A stretch of 64,000 nt of DNA from Diatrype stigma (GCA_022225965.2 JAKJXP020000030.1:186001-250000), one strand, 5' to 3'. Shown: positions 24,309-35,954, counted from the first letter of the stretch. Notes: a model not told the origin generated them from the sequence alone. Numbers and translations are program-made.

Positions 24309-26108
24309 CTAGACAGGCCGAGGACGTAACGATATTTTTACATATAATACAGCAAAAGCGAAGGGGACATTGGAGCAAGAAGGAATTGATATATTAGCTA
24401 GTTGCTGGATCTAGGTCATGGTCGAGTTGCGGTTTCGTTTCGCTGGGGAATTTCCCAAGTCGGGTTGATCTTGAAGTCTTGATGGAAACCAAAGCCACCG
24501 CCACCTGAAGGAGGTTTGAGCTATTGCAGTTACTGTTAAGAACTGGGATAAAAAGAAAAGAAAAGCGAACGGGTATGAAGTTAATGAACGAGACGACCGA
24601 AACCCAATTCGTCAGAAAGATAAATCCCGTCCTCTTCAAGCAATTGTGGACGGCGGACGGAGGAAAAGGAGAACATTGGAACACTGGCAAGAGCCAAGCC
24701 TAAGCCTTAAGCCTTAAGCAACCAGGTCAAGGCAAGGAGTTTCGGCCGACATCAAAGTTCAGATGGAAGCCGCAACTCAATGGGGTTCGGGCCACGAACT
24801 AAGAATGATTAAGCGCTTGGCACATTTCAGACGAAACCTACATAAAAAAGTCAATTCCTTACGTGTACCTGGCCTTATGCTCGCATTGCTCGGTGTGTAA
24901 TAAGCCTTGAGGCGTGCATCAAATAAGCTGCATTATGTATGCGACAAGCTACCGGTACCCAGAGAACCTAAGAATAACTACGACCTGCCGTTACGACTTT
25001 CATGCTAGCCCCTAGCTGCTCTAGTTATACAGTAAGGTATGTACGTACTATGTAAGTGAGGCTATAATACCCCGGTTATGCTCTAGATTACATTCGGTCT
25101 CCAGTGGGCATGAAACAAGACAGCATCAAAGGATGCCCTGCTTAACTGCTTGAGATGGAACAATATGATCTGTAGTATATCTACTGACGGTGTGATTGTG
25201 TATAAGTTATAATATATGATGCATACCATAAATACATATACATACTGAATGTATGCTCAACTTATAAGGCCTCGTATCGACGACCCGTTTTGATCGATCG
25301 CGGGGATAACTGCATGATCGTACCTTATTTACATTACTTACATGCCTACGGGTTCGGTTGCTCGGCTTTCACTCAGCTACCTAAACAGCTGCTAGGTACT
25401 ACCCATGATATCGGTGTGCAGTCCGACTTGCTACTTCCAAGGTTAAGTGCCACAATGTAAGGTACGATGCATATCAGGAGCGAGGGAACTTGATCATCAT
25501 AACGTAGGTACTTTAGACTTGGGCGTACGCAGTGATAAGTCCCCAGTTGAACTGTCAGTGAACAAGAAAGAAACAACAGCACCACTCACTACCTATAGGT
25601 ATGTAACACTATATGTACATATTTGCACTTGCAAAGTTGAATACATACAGAAGTAGGTATGTATATATGTAGGTCTTTGATGTATGTGAAATCCGCACGT
25701 TGGAATCCTCGAACCTGGTACTTGGGGCATCAGTGGCTTGCTCTAGTTCCGTCCACGCCTTTATAATAGTGGACACTCGTGCGAGCTGAGGGGGTTCAAC
25801 AGCCCATCCTCTTCCGGCCTCAGACGTCATCTGGCTGATCTCGAGTGTCCAATCGAGAGTTGCACAATACATGTACTCACTTAAAATACCCAACTACGTA
25901 CATGCATGGTGCATATGTTATATACTTGGTATATAATGTGATTTGGTAGTTCCGATCATTTATCAATCACACATTCTACAACAGCCCGAACCAGTGATAT
26001 ATCTTAGTAGGTAAATACTAGTCAAGCAGCAGTCATAATACTTACTGCCTCCCTACATACCTACGCACTGACCCAACATCACACCCCCTCCCCTCGAACA
26101 AAGAAACC
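24309..26108. other. Divergent intergenic region
   Basis: Separates the 5' ends of the mannosyltransferase (-) and methyltransferase (+) genes, so it should contain both promoters. The centre (about 24.8-26.0 kb) is AT-rich with many GTAC/TATA-like words. No supported gene; the ORFs are shorter than 100 codons and without domains. The methyltransferase leader just before 26109 is CA/CT-rich. Confidence 0.6.
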
Positions 26109-27480
26109 ATGACCTCGCAGCACGCCATCCCCGCCGCAGCAGAGGCCGGCTTCAGCAACGCGACGGCGTACGACGCCTACCGACCGTCGTACCCTGCCGA
26201 GGCCGTGGACGCGTTCCTGGCGGCGCTCAAAGTGGCCGACACGCCGGGGGCCGGGATCGTCGAGGTGGCGGCCGGCACGGGCAAGATGACCGAGGTGCTG
26301 GCCGCCCGGCCCGAGCGCTTCCTCGTGCGCGCCGTCGAGCCCCACGACGGCATGCGGGCCCGCCTCGAGGAGAAGGACCTCCCCGCCGTCGAGGTCCTCG
26401 CCGGCAAGGCTGAGAAGATGCCCGTCGAGGATGAGTGGGGCGATGCCTGTATCGCTGCCCAGGTGCGTTTCTCCCATTTCTCTTTCATTTTTTCACTTCG
26501 CTCCGAGGAGTTGATCTTCGAAAGAAGGAGAACCAGAGGCAAGAAGAGGGTGGGAGGGATCCTATGTCCCTCTATGCATCATTGCGAGTGAGAAAGGCTA
26601 ACATATAATCTCGTCGCTTCGTATTGTAGGCTTTCCATTGGTGAGAACAGTCTTGTCCTATTGGCTGCTATTCGCTGGGTTAATCCTTTTGCCTTATACT
26701 AACATCTCGTAAGGTTCGCAACACGCGAGGCCCTGACAGAAATTCACCGGGTCCTGAGGCCGGGGGCTGTGTTCGGCGGTAAGTAACCCCTCTTCCTGTC
26801 CGCCATGGGCGGATTGTATATCAACTTTCAACAGTTTATAACTACCCCGTTCTGCGCATGTAATATTGCCGTCTTTGATTCCTAGCCCCGTCGTTTTCAA
26901 GCAAACAATGACTAACTCGTGATATCACAGCGATCTGGAATGTCGAAGACTGTAAGATCTACAAAGGAAACACTGATTATACTCTTCTGACATATTTATA
27001 GACAATAAGCCTTCTTCGTGGCCTGCAACGACGAAGTGGGAGCAAAAGTTGAACGACTTTATCACGACATTCCAGGATGGCAATCCTAGGTTTAGAGATG
27101 AGGTAGGGTTTCCCTTCTTTCCGGTGCCTTGTATAAATGTAGGTGCTGACGCCCCTCTCCAGCGTTGGAAGGACGTATTCGAGAAACAGTTACCAAGCAA
27201 TCCCTTTGAGGTGGTCAAGAACACTATCACCGACCACCTTCCTAGATTCAGCCTACCTCTGGGCGAAGGGAAGGTAAAATGGACGGTCTGGCTGAGCAAG
27301 GACGCCCTGTGGTCACGTCTTCAAACCCTCAGCCAAATTGCCGTGCTCAAGGGTGATGAGCTGGAGAATGCGAAGAAGGTAGTCGAGGATGCATTAAAAG
27401 GAGATGACGTGGAGAGAAATGAGAAGGGCGAAGTTGCGGTCCACGGTGTCACATACTACGCATGGACAGACCGGTTATAG
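26109..27480 (+). CDS. Class I SAM-dependent methyltransferase (Crg1/Tmt1/YHR209W-like)
   Basis: Six exons: 26109-26462, 26630-26640, 26714-26778, 26931-26951, 27002-27102 and 27163-27480; 289 residues. Two exons are very small (11 and 21 nt), yet every junction has GT-AG borders and keeps the frame. The spliced sequence gives the expected order for this family: AYRPSYP, the SAM-binding motif I VEVAAGTGKMTE (about residues 48-59), an acidic VEP after the next strand, GKAEKMPVEDE, then AQAFHWF across exons 1-3, and IHRVLRPGAVFGAIWNVED. These are hallmarks of the small fungal methyltransferases related to yeast Crg1/Tmt1. Substrates vary (small molecules, carboxylates or lipids) and cannot be inferred here. 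The last intron (60 nt, in frame, no stop) could be retained without breaking the reading frame, adding 20 residues. Likely cytosolic; no signal peptide. Confidence 0.82.
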
Positions 27481-27947
27481 GCCGGTCTTTAGAATTATGG
27501 CTGAATGGGTAGAAGTTGAAAATAATTCGACCTCGAGCATTCCTATCTCATTAGTTTAGAGACCAGCTCCGTAAGCTGTTTAGTCATAAACCCAAGATTA
27601 TACTCCTTAATAGGGAAGAGAGGTTAGCGCCCAAGTGCACAAAGCAATGAGCGTTTTCGAGCTTGGCTCAATGCAAGCAGTTCCCTTTCAAGGCTGAGCT
27701 TTATTGATGGGCCAATTTTGTGACCAGAGTCTCTCGGGTACTATTTCAGGAGCCATAGCCGAATATACGGTAGTGACTGGGGACCTTCAACATCAGGGTA
27801 TAATGCTAAGTCTGGGGAACGTAACCTCCAAAGCAACTTGCTCACCCCGGATTCCCTCATCTCAGGGCATATAGCCCGAGGCTGAACAACCTGGGCATCT
27901 CATTGGTTTTAATCATAAGATCATGCCTCGACGTCCTTCCAAGGTTC
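27481..27947. other. Convergent intergenic region
   Basis: Short region between the methyltransferase (+) and LSM6 (-) stop codons, presumably both 3' UTRs. Nothing else recognised. Confidence 0.7.
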
Positions 27948-28376
27948 TCATGAATCCGCCGAGATGTACATAACTGAGAAATGGAGATTAGCTGTGGTTG
28001 AACCCGTAGCCAGGACGTCATGCCTTCCGACTCACCGTTATTGCCTCTCACGAAGGCATCTCCATACGTCCTCCGCTTGACGCCGTTGACAAACTCCTCG
28101 GTCTTCTCCAGCGCGATGTTCATGTACCCATCGACGGATTGGAGCTCGCCTGTAGACAGCAAGAAGTTAGTGGCTGGCTGGCTTGACCCCCCCCGCTCAG
28201 TGCCCATGCCTGCGAGCCCATCCCATCCCGTCCTGTGGAGCTGGTAGCTTGCCTTTGTAGATAACACCCGAGTTCAGCTTCACGGTGACGGGGTTGCCGA
28301 TGATCTCGCTCAGGAAACCCGAGGGGTCCTTTCCTTCGCCCTGTGCGGCAGCGGCTGCCGTGGTTCCATTCTCCAT
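27948..28376 (-). CDS. U6 snRNA-associated Sm-like protein LSm6
   Basis: Three exons on the minus strand: 28376-28253, 28149-28036 and 27973-27948; 87 residues. It begins MENGTTAAAAAQGEGKDP in a strong start context (CCACAATGG). The Sm1 motif covers FLSEIIGNPVTVKLNSGVIYKGEL...DGYMNIAL, and Sm2 is GDAFVRGNNVMYIS, the order and spacing of LSm6. LSm6 is a subunit of the heptameric LSm1-7 ring (mRNA decapping, cytoplasm) and the LSm2-8 ring (U6 snRNA 3' end, nucleus). The first intron (28252-28150) has a GC donor (AAAG|GCAAGC) instead of GT and ends in CAG. It is needed to restore the Gly in YKGEL, and no GT donor nearby gives a working frame. The second intron (62 nt) is canonical. It diverges from the SUMO-like-domain gene 0.76 kb away. 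Confidence 0.93.
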
Positions 28377-29134
28377 TGTGGATGGACGGTGAAAGTTCAC
28401 TGCACTGAACAATTGAAAGGCGGAACGGAAGGAAATCTCTGGTTTATGAGCGCGGATGTTGATTTTGTATTATTTGCTTGCTTGCTTGAGGCTTGTAATA
28501 TAACAAGTTATAAGCTGGGTCCCGATGGCTTAGTAGAATCAAGCTTCTTCCTGCTTATGTTCATATTCACATACAGGTGGTGCTGTGCCCCACATATCTA
28601 CGTATCCAGGCTGCAGCCGTGCTCCGCCGGGGGGTAAAAGTCTAGAATACCTAGACCCCCAGCAGGCTAGGTACCTGATAGCACCCATCAAGCCATCACT
28701 TAGGTAACCGCGGGCCCTCAGGGCGATGGTCGAGGATGGGCAGGTGCATGTGGGGTTTGCATCACGCGCTGACCAGGCCATTTAAGTTCAGTATTGCACC
28801 TAAGCGCATCGCGTAACTCATTCAATTGAGGTAGCTGAGGTAACGCGGAATTATCCTCCTATCCTCGCTATTTACTTCATACTTCGTAGCAGATTCTAAT
28901 CTGCAACTCCGTGTTCATCAGTTACGCGACAATTCGGTACATTGGTCGTCTCGACTTGCAATACTTCGAGACTTCGAGGCATATCGCGAAACAAATAAGG
29001 CGGAAGTTACAATCAAACATTCCATCTCATCTTCGGATTCAGGCCAGAAGAGTAGGTACGAAGTACAATACGTCTACTTACACCTGCAAAAGTATCTCCC
29101 ACTCTCCCACAACTGCATCCTCCCCTTGCCTGAT
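28377..29134. promoter_or_regulatory. Shared divergent promoter region, LSM6 / SUMO-like-domain gene
   Basis: 758 bp between the two start codons. It must contain both promoters and leaders. No TATA box or known operator is clear. It is AT-rich near the right-hand leader. Confidence 0.5.
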
Positions 29135-30835
29135 ATGGAAGACCCTGAACCGCCGTCGGTGCAGCCCAAGAAGAAGCTTCTCTTCAAACGTACGATCCAG
29201 CGGAAACCGACCGAGCAACCCAAGGACGATGACGATGGCCTCTCGTTGTTCAGCCGTTCCAACGAGTTCTTCCCGACGGTGATCCAGGACCGGGAGAGAG
29301 AGGCCGCGGAAAAGGCCGAGAAGGAGCGCAACGAGAAGCTCGAACGCGAACGGAGGGCGAAAGAACAAGAAAGACTTCGGAACCAAAGGCTGTCCCAGCG
29401 TCATAAGGTAGAAGAGGAGGAAGCGGATGACGAGACGCCTTCGGCGAAAAAGCGCCGCCTCCGCACCTCTCTCTCGGACCACGATCATGATGACGGCCAC
29501 AACTATGATGACGACATCTTCACCACCAACCCCCACAAACCACGGAAATCCTCCGCCGCTACCCCCTTGAGATCGCCGAGCCTCAAGCGCGACCGAGACA
29601 GCAGCAGCATCGCCCGGACACCGAGGAGCACGCGGAGCTCGCGAGTTATGCGGAGCGGCCGCAACCCCAGCAGCAGTGCTGCCGCCATCACGCTGGATTC
29701 TAGCGACGACGACGTGAAGCCGCACCTGAAGAAAAACAACAGCTTCTCCCCACTGGGGCACAAGAAGTCCCCCGCAAAACGACAAGACTCGCTCGAGCAG
29801 AGCGACCTCGAACTCGACCCCGGCGTCTCTTCTAATGGCGGTGGCGGCGGCGAAGAGGGAGATGCCGCCTTTAATTGCTACATCCAGGGGGCGCTCGAGC
29901 GGGCGGAGAAGCGCAAACAGGCGCGCCTAGCGCGCGAGGCCTCCAGTTCCATAGGGGCCGGCGGTGGTGGTGGTAGTCAAAACAGCCATAATACAAGCGG
30001 CATCAGTGGCAGCATGCCCCGGGCCGGTGAGAAGTCGGCTACTCCTGCTGCTGTTGCCCCTGAAGAGTCGGCGGTGCAGATCCTGATCTCGTCGGCGCTC
30101 GAGGGGATCCACCCCATCGTTTTCAAGCGGCGGTTGCACCAGCCGCTAGCCGTGGTGCACAGCACGTGGGTGGAGCAGCAGGTGGTCAAGGGCGCGCCGG
30201 TGCCGCGTGCCGTGCTCCAGGACATGTTCTTCACGTGGCGCGGCGACAAGGTGTACCAGACCACGACACTCGAGACGCTCGGCATCCGGCCCGTAGGTGG
30301 AAGTGGTGGTGATAGCCACGGAGGGGCGGCGGTGAGCCTGTACCCTACGCCACGGTATGGCGAGCCCGACCCGCCCGAGGGCTACTACGGCCGCGACAAG
30401 GTCCACTTCGAGGCCTGGACCCAGTCCCTGTACGAGGAGTACCTGCGGCGGCGCGAGCGGGAGCGGCGGCGGGCCCGGGGCGAGCTGGTTTCGGACGACG
30501 AGGACGACGAGGACGGTGATGGTGGGGCCGAGGACGGAGAGGCCGGCGTCGTGGCGGGTGCGGATGGCAAGCAGCGACACCGCACGGCTAGCAAGGAACC
30601 GCAGGAGAAGCTCGTCAAGATCATCCTGAAGGCGCGCGGCATGGACCCAGAGCACGTCAAGGCACGGCCGAGCACCGCCATCGCCACGCTGGCCCTCGTC
30701 TTCAAGCGGCTGAAGAAACTCGCCCCCGAGGCAAACGTCGAACTGCACTGGGACGGCGAGGTGCTGGACCCGAGTTCGACCGTCGAGGATGCTGAGATTG
30801 AAGACTTGGACTCGATCGAGGTGCACATAAAATGA
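29135..30835 (+). CDS. Rad60/Esc2/NIP45-type protein with two SUMO-like domains
   Basis: A single exon of 566 residues. I place the start at the first ATG (29135), giving MEDPEPPSVQPKKK. The N-terminal half is charged and low-complexity: a KR-rich stretch, a coiled-coil-like run DREREAAEKAEKERNEKLER (about residues 49-70), acidic and Ser-rich stretches, and RS-rich segments. Two SUMO-like folds follow. The first is at about residues 313-385 (AVQILISSALEG...HPIVFKRRL...FFTWRGDKVYQTTTLETLG). The second is at the extreme C-terminus, about 493-566 (LVKIILKARG...ELHWDGEVLDPSSTVED...DSIEVHIK). A highly acidic/Arg-rich linker separates them. This layout is that of the RENi family (S. pombe Rad60, S. 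cerevisiae Esc2, human NIP45): nuclear proteins that contact the SUMO machinery during replication stress and recombination repair. There is no Gly-Gly terminus, so it is not itself conjugated as SUMO. Confidence 0.88.
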   Translation: MEDPEPPSVQPKKKLLFKRTIQRKPTEQPKDDDDGLSLFSRSNEFFPTVIQDREREAAEKAEKERNEKLERERRAKEQERLRNQRLSQRHKVEEEEADDETPSAKKRRLRTSLSDHDHDDGHNYDDDIFTTNPHKPRKSSAATPLRSPSLKRDRDSSSIARTPRSTRSSRVMRSGRNPSSSAAAITLDSSDDDVKPHLKKNNSFSPLGHKKSPAKRQDSLEQSDLELDPGVSSNGGGGGEEGDAAFNCYIQGALERAEKRKQARLAREASSSIGAGGGGGSQNSHNTSGISGSMPRAGEKSATPAAVAPEESAVQILISSALEGIHPIVFKRRLHQPLAVVHSTWVEQQVVKGAPVPRAVLQDMFFTWRGDKVYQTTTLETLGIRPVGGSGGDSHGGAAVSLYPTPRYGEPDPPEGYYGRDKVHFEAWTQSLYEEYLRRRERERRRARGELVSDDEDDEDGDGGAEDGEAGVVAGADGKQRHRTASKEPQEKLVKIILKARGMDPEHVKARPSTAIATLALVFKRLKKLAPEANVELHWDGEVLDPSSTVEDAEIEDLDSIEVHIK

Positions 30836-31409
30836 AACAAAAGACAGGGGTGAGAAAGAGAGAGAGAGAGTAGGTGAGACCTTAGGGGTGGATGATGAGG
30901 AGGATCAACAGCAAAATAAGCATCTAGTCATTCGATCGATCCATCAATCCGTCGCTTACGGGGGTGGTGCAATGCTGGGGAGGGGCTACGCTCGGATCTT
31001 TTCATCTTGTGTCCGTTTTTCAGTTTGTATGGACGGATGGATGGCTTCCTGGCACGACACAGGCAGGAAAGGGAGGGAAGGTTGGACGGAAAGGAAGGAG
31101 TTCGCTGAGGGAACTCTTTATCGTTGATTGTATGGCTCCATGATGATACCCCTACTGCCCCCATGTTTTATCTATCTAGTCCGTTATTGAATCCATCATT
31201 TGGTCTTATCGGAAGCAAAGTCGCTTTCATCATATCTCTCCCGTTTCAGGAGCTCAAAGTAAGAATTGACAAGATAGATGCCCCGACGCCCGAAAACGAA
31301 AACCCCTGAACTCCTGTTCCCCGATGCTCGTGCTTCGTGCTATCCGAGAATATGCATTGATGGTCTTCCCATCTCCTTCCCTTTCTTTACCTTGCTGGTT
31401 GGATTAAAC
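30836..31409. other. Convergent intergenic region
   Basis: Between the stop codons of the SUMO-like-domain gene (+) and PNO1 (-); 3' UTRs. Starts with a GA dinucleotide run near 30856-30870. No gene seen. Confidence 0.7.
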
Positions 31410-32612
31410 TTAAAACCTCTCCTTCATCCGCGAGGATACTGTCCGGAGGTTGTTGTAGACCTTGCCGGGCGGCTTGCCCAATATCAAGCTAGGTCATGTT
31501 AGCCCAACCATTCCAACACCGATGGCTTCCTGGTTATGCTATCCTGCGGGACTTACCTGACGATCGACTCGCGTGCTATATGGATGTTTTGGAAGCCTTT
31601 TGTCCACGAATTAGCTACGTCCTGAACCCTGACGTCGAGTACCGCCTTACCTCCGAGGATATGGATTTTGCTGTCCGCCAGCACCACTCTCGTCCTTGAC
31701 GCGTTTCTGCCCACGACGTTAGCAAGCAAGCACTTCTAAGAATCGCCAATCGCTCGGGAAAACTCCGCTGAGCAAATGGAGGGAGGAGGCGGGAAGGGCA
31801 ACGCACTCGATCGCGAACTTCGTCTTGCCGTCCTTTCCGGCGATACGCCCGATAGCGCGGGCGAGATGGTCTCCGTTGAGAGTCTTGACGTCCTTGATCT
31901 CGAAAGTCTCGATGTAGAGGTCGTCGAGTCGCAACAGCGCAACGGCATCGTCGACGTCAAAGCCTAACGCAAATGCGCGCACGAACTGTCGACACATGCG
32001 AGGTTAGCACCAAACGGTGGGACCCTTGACCAGTTCCTCCTCTCCATATCTCCAACAACCCCCCCCCCCCCCCGTTTTATTACGGTCCTTCTTTTTTAAG
32101 CCTAGAAAAGGGAAGAAGGAAAAGAAGAAGAAAGGGTGGGAAACGCTTACGTCCTCGCCCTTCTGGATGGCGCCGTCGTCGGTCGTGTGGCGCGACGTCC
32201 GCAGCTCGACCCGCTTGTGCTTGGGGTTCATGCGGACCTGCAGCTTGAGGTGCTCGATGAGCGGGGTGTACAGCTTGGGCCAGGCGGCCTTGAGCGGCGT
32301 CATGCGGTGCGGCGGGATCGGCACCTTGCGCGTCTGCACGTGGGCCGCCGACTCGGCGTTGGCGACGGGGCCGAACCGCGGCTTCGACTCCTCGTCTATG
32401 TCCATGTCGCCGTCGTCGGCGGCGGCGGTTTCTGCCGAGGTGGTAGTAGGAGGCGCTGCGTCGCTCGGGAGCATGTCCATCCCCTCGAGCGCGAAGTCTC
32501 CTCCGTCGTCGTTGTCGTCGCCGCCGCCGGTCGTCTGGCCCGCGTGGGCTGGTGGGAATGCCGCTGCCGCTGCCGCCGGCTGTGGCTTTAGCGGCGCTGT
32601 CGGTGCTGGCAT
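31410..32612 (-). CDS. Pno1/Dim2, KH-domain factor of 40S ribosome biogenesis
   Basis: Five exons on the minus strand: 32612-32151, 31985-31807, 31706-31651, 31596-31557 and 31488-31410; 271 residues, with introns of 165, 100, 54 and 68 nt, all GT-AG. The start is the ATG at 32612; upstream in-frame codons lack another ATG. The N-terminal 100 residues are Ala/Pro-rich and acidic and poorly conserved. The rest is characteristic: [20 protein letters not shown], then [56 protein letters not shown] (KH-like core with a GxxG loop), [26 protein letters not shown], and the terminal [20 protein letters not shown]. Pno1/Dim2 binds the 3' end of 18S pre-rRNA and partners the nuclease Nob1 and methyltransferase Dim1; nucleolar to cytoplasmic. 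A 40-nt internal exon (exon 4) is required for the frame. It diverges from MDM31. Confidence 0.95.
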
Positions 32613-33499
32613 GGTCGCTGGTTTGTGTGGTATGGGGTAGTTCAAGCTCGGGGTTTTCTCTTCTCTCTGTCCTTCAGCTTAAGCACCTAGGCAAGTATGT
32701 AGCCGTAGTCAAGAGGGGTTCGGACAGAAATTCGGGAAATCGGTCGGTCGGTCGGTAGGCAAGCAGGATCTTTCCTAGGGTGGCATTCAAATTTACATAT
32801 GGCGGCGACGGTTGTGATGCTTTTCTACGCAGCGGAGCAACTAACTAAAAAATTAGAGGACGGTGGGCTGCCTGGATTCCTGGAAGGGTCCTGGATAACG
32901 ATAAAGAACTGGATTGCGGAAGGGCGATAAGGAGATAAGACCTCGGGGATTTTTAGCGTTGGTGGGGGATGTATGTTTAAGTACATACATACAGACATAC
33001 ATGTAACCACTGTAGCCGCTGGCTTGGACAAGCACGGCAATGTGGCACGAGACGGAAGGGCCGCTGGAAAGACAGACAAACAGACAGACAAGGTTCCGGG
33101 GTTAACGGCTGTTGCTTAGCGCGTCATAGTGTGTAGGTAAATGACGAGATTTTCTCTGCATAAACCCGACCCTTTAGAGTCACAGAGTCACAGAGTTACC
33201 GGCAGGCCTCTTGCAAGCTTGGAAAAAGAAGAAATCCCCATCTCCGTCCCCCATTCATCCCATCTTGCCTTTGCCTATCTTGGTTTCATGCTCAACTTCC
33301 CCTCATGTTTCCATGGCCCTTGTCCGCACCCCATACTTGCATTCCTGCCTCGCATGTTCATGACTCTTTTACATGTTTCATGAACGCAGTTGTGAGCGTA
33401 AATCCCGTTTCTTGATTTACATAGTATAGCGGCAAGCTCATCTAGTCGTCGTTTTTATCCAGTCTTCTCGAAGAGCCATGACACAATGAATTCCGTGCG
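32613..33499. promoter_or_regulatory. Shared divergent promoter region, PNO1 / MDM31
   Basis: 887 bp between the start codons of PNO1 (-) and MDM31 (+). It contains GACAGACA-type repeats near 33065-33090. Just before the MDM31 start there are two short upstream ORFs, at 33478-33489 (ATG ACA CAA TGA) and 33486-33539. The second overlaps the main start in another frame. No clear TATA box. Confidence 0.5.
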
Positions 33500-35954
33500 A
33501 TGTCTTCAGCACCACCAAGAGCTACGTCGTTCGTCCTAGGGCGTGGGCGCCATGCCTGGCGATCGCTTTACGAGCAGATCAGCCACTCCTCCTTTGGAGT
33601 ATCGCCCTTTGGAGTATCGCCGAGGCATAATGTAATACATCGACTGGGACTAAACCGACCTTCGCCCTTCTCCACAGTCGCTGGTCCACGGCCTTCGAAA
33701 CACTCCTTATGGTCGTTTCTGCGGTCGCCCAGAACATATAACAACAATGTGCGCCGGAGCTTCACTTCGGGCGGTTTGCTGCTCGTCGGGTTCAACCCGA
33801 CCTCCCCCACAGCCAATACGGTAGTCGCAACATGCTCTGCTGCAGCAGATACTGCTATGCTGGGGGCCACAGCACAATCCACGAACCTTGGAAAGCTTGC
33901 AAGGCAGGCATGGCAAAGAGCCGTCCATACCGGCCGACCGATCCGGGGCCGGGGGCGCATGCTTCGAGTACCGCGGCGGACTAAGTCTTCCCAGTCGAGC
34001 GTTGACAATGGCAAGTCGGCCCCTACTCCGAAGAAGTCCGATAGTATCCAGCAGTCGAAACATGCCTTTCCGAAGTCCAATACCAAACCCGGACTTGATC
34101 CGACCCAGCCGGAACCTGCCTCCATGTCGAAATACTTCCATCTCCCCTCGATGCCCCAATTACCCCACCGGCCAACGAAGGAGGAGTTCTTGGCTGCAGC
34201 AAATGGCTTCTGGCAGCGTTTGAGTGTTCGCTTCAAGTGGTTTTCTATCCGGAGTATGAGGCCTTGGAATGCTGATGAATGGGGCGCATTCGTCTCATGG
34301 TTCCTATTTGGTCATCTGGTCTGGATCCTGGTGGGAACTACGACCTTCTTTTCCCTTATCATCCTCTTCATCAATACCGTTGTTGCCCAAGGTAAGTTTT
34401 CATAAATCGATTAGGCTGTGCCAACTCAGATCTAACACTATATTTCTAGAAACGCTAGCAAAATGGGTCGGCGATTATCTGACTGAATCTGCTGGGTTGA
34501 CGGTCCTTTTCGAGTCTGCCATAGTCCCAAAGTGGAAAGACAGTGTCATCTCTTTCCAGAACGTCTATGTTTCTCGACGGCCGGGCCAGATCAAATCATC
34601 TGTTAGCAAGGGCTCTTCTACGGACGCCGCAGCTGTCGCAGCTGCTAAGCGAGACACGGAGCATGACCACGGAAGCCAAGCTATCGAAGAAGATGACGGA
34701 AACTATACTCAGTTCGATGTCACTCTTAGCACCGTCAACGTCACACTATCTTTCGTGAAGTGGTGGAATGGCAAGGGGTTACTCAAGGATGTCGAAATAA
34801 AAGGGGTTCGAGGTGTCCTTGATCGAACTCACGTAAGGTGGTCTGGCGAGAAGGTTGACCCCTTATCATACCGGCACGAGCATCATCCAGGCGATTTCGA
34901 GATTGACTCTTTCAAACTAGAAGATCTACTACTCACTGTCCATCAACCAGGTGGATTCAGACCATTCTCTGTTAGCATATACTCCTGCGAGTTGCCACAG
35001 TTCCGGAAACAGTTCCTCTTCTACGACTTCCTGTCCGCGAATCACATGTCAGGATCCTACGATGGATCCTTATTCACGATACATCCCAAGCAATTCCACA
35101 CAGCGCCTGGTAGTCACGGAGCTGGGGTCGTGGATCCCCTTGGTCCCCCTGATGCCTGGAAAAAATACAGCCGCCTTCGGATAGACGGTCTGAGAATAGA
35201 TCATCTAAACAGGGGCGTCGAGGGTCCTTTCGGCTGGATCTATGAAGGCAACGTTGATATCATGGCCGACATAAGATTCCCAGCCGACGACGATGAAAGC
35301 ATCACGAAGGTGATGACCGATTTCTACGACCGCCTGGAAGAAGCCGTGACGTCGAATCGCTACCTCCGCATCCTCGACAGCAACTCACACCGCACCAACG
35401 AAGAAACGATCTTCAACCAGCCCAATTCCGTCAATCCCCACGATGTCCCATACGAACAGGGGTCTGATGCCACGATGCCCGAACAGACCCAACCATCGCC
35501 ACCAGAGGGCGACTCCTCTTCGTATTCTTCTCTCTCCGAAGCTCCCGCCTCTACGACGATGGCCACCATGGACGATGGCAAGCCGCCGCGGTACCTGGTG
35601 ATGGACTTGCGGATCCACTTGAACGATGTCAAGGCGACGGTCCCAGCCTTTACGTCGGGCCTCTCGTACGTGAACCAGGCGCTGGTGCGTCCCATTGTGG
35701 CCTACATCAATGCGAAGCGGACATACATCCCGATCGGGTGCCGCATCGTGAAGCGCGCCGCTGACTTCGATGGCGCCTGGACCGTCTACGACTCGGGTCT
35801 CATGGACGACACCTCAGCCGAAGTATACTCCGCCTTTGCCCGCGACGTGGAGGACCAACAGAGCCGCGTCCGCCGTTTGCGTAAGGTCGGCTTCTGGACC
35901 CTGAGCTTGGCCGTCCACGCCCTCTTCATGGGCATGGCGGGGAATGTTATCTAA
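33500..35954 (+). CDS. Mitochondrial inner-membrane protein Mdm31
   Basis: Two exons, 33500-34391 and 34450-35954, with a 58-nt GT-AG intron; 798 residues. The N-terminus is basic, Ser/Arg-rich and without acidic residues for its first part, as expected of a mitochondrial presequence; the large low-complexity N-terminal region (to about residue 200) is variable. A first membrane segment follows (WGAFVSWFLFGHLVWILVG and FFSLIILFINTVVAQ, about residues 259-297). Then come ETLAKWVGDYLT, ESAIVPKWKDSVISFQNVYVSRRPG, the block VTLSFVKWWNGKGLLKDVEIKGVRGVLDR, and DFEIDSFKLEDLLLTVHQPGG, all typical of Mdm31/Mdm32. A C-terminal hydrophobic segment lies at FWTLSLAVHALFMGMAGNV. Yeast Mdm31 and Mdm32 are needed for mitochondrial shape and mtDNA stability and influence cardiolipin/phosphatidylethanolamine metabolism. 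Mdm31 rather than Mdm32 is an inference from the overall match. Confidence 0.87.
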
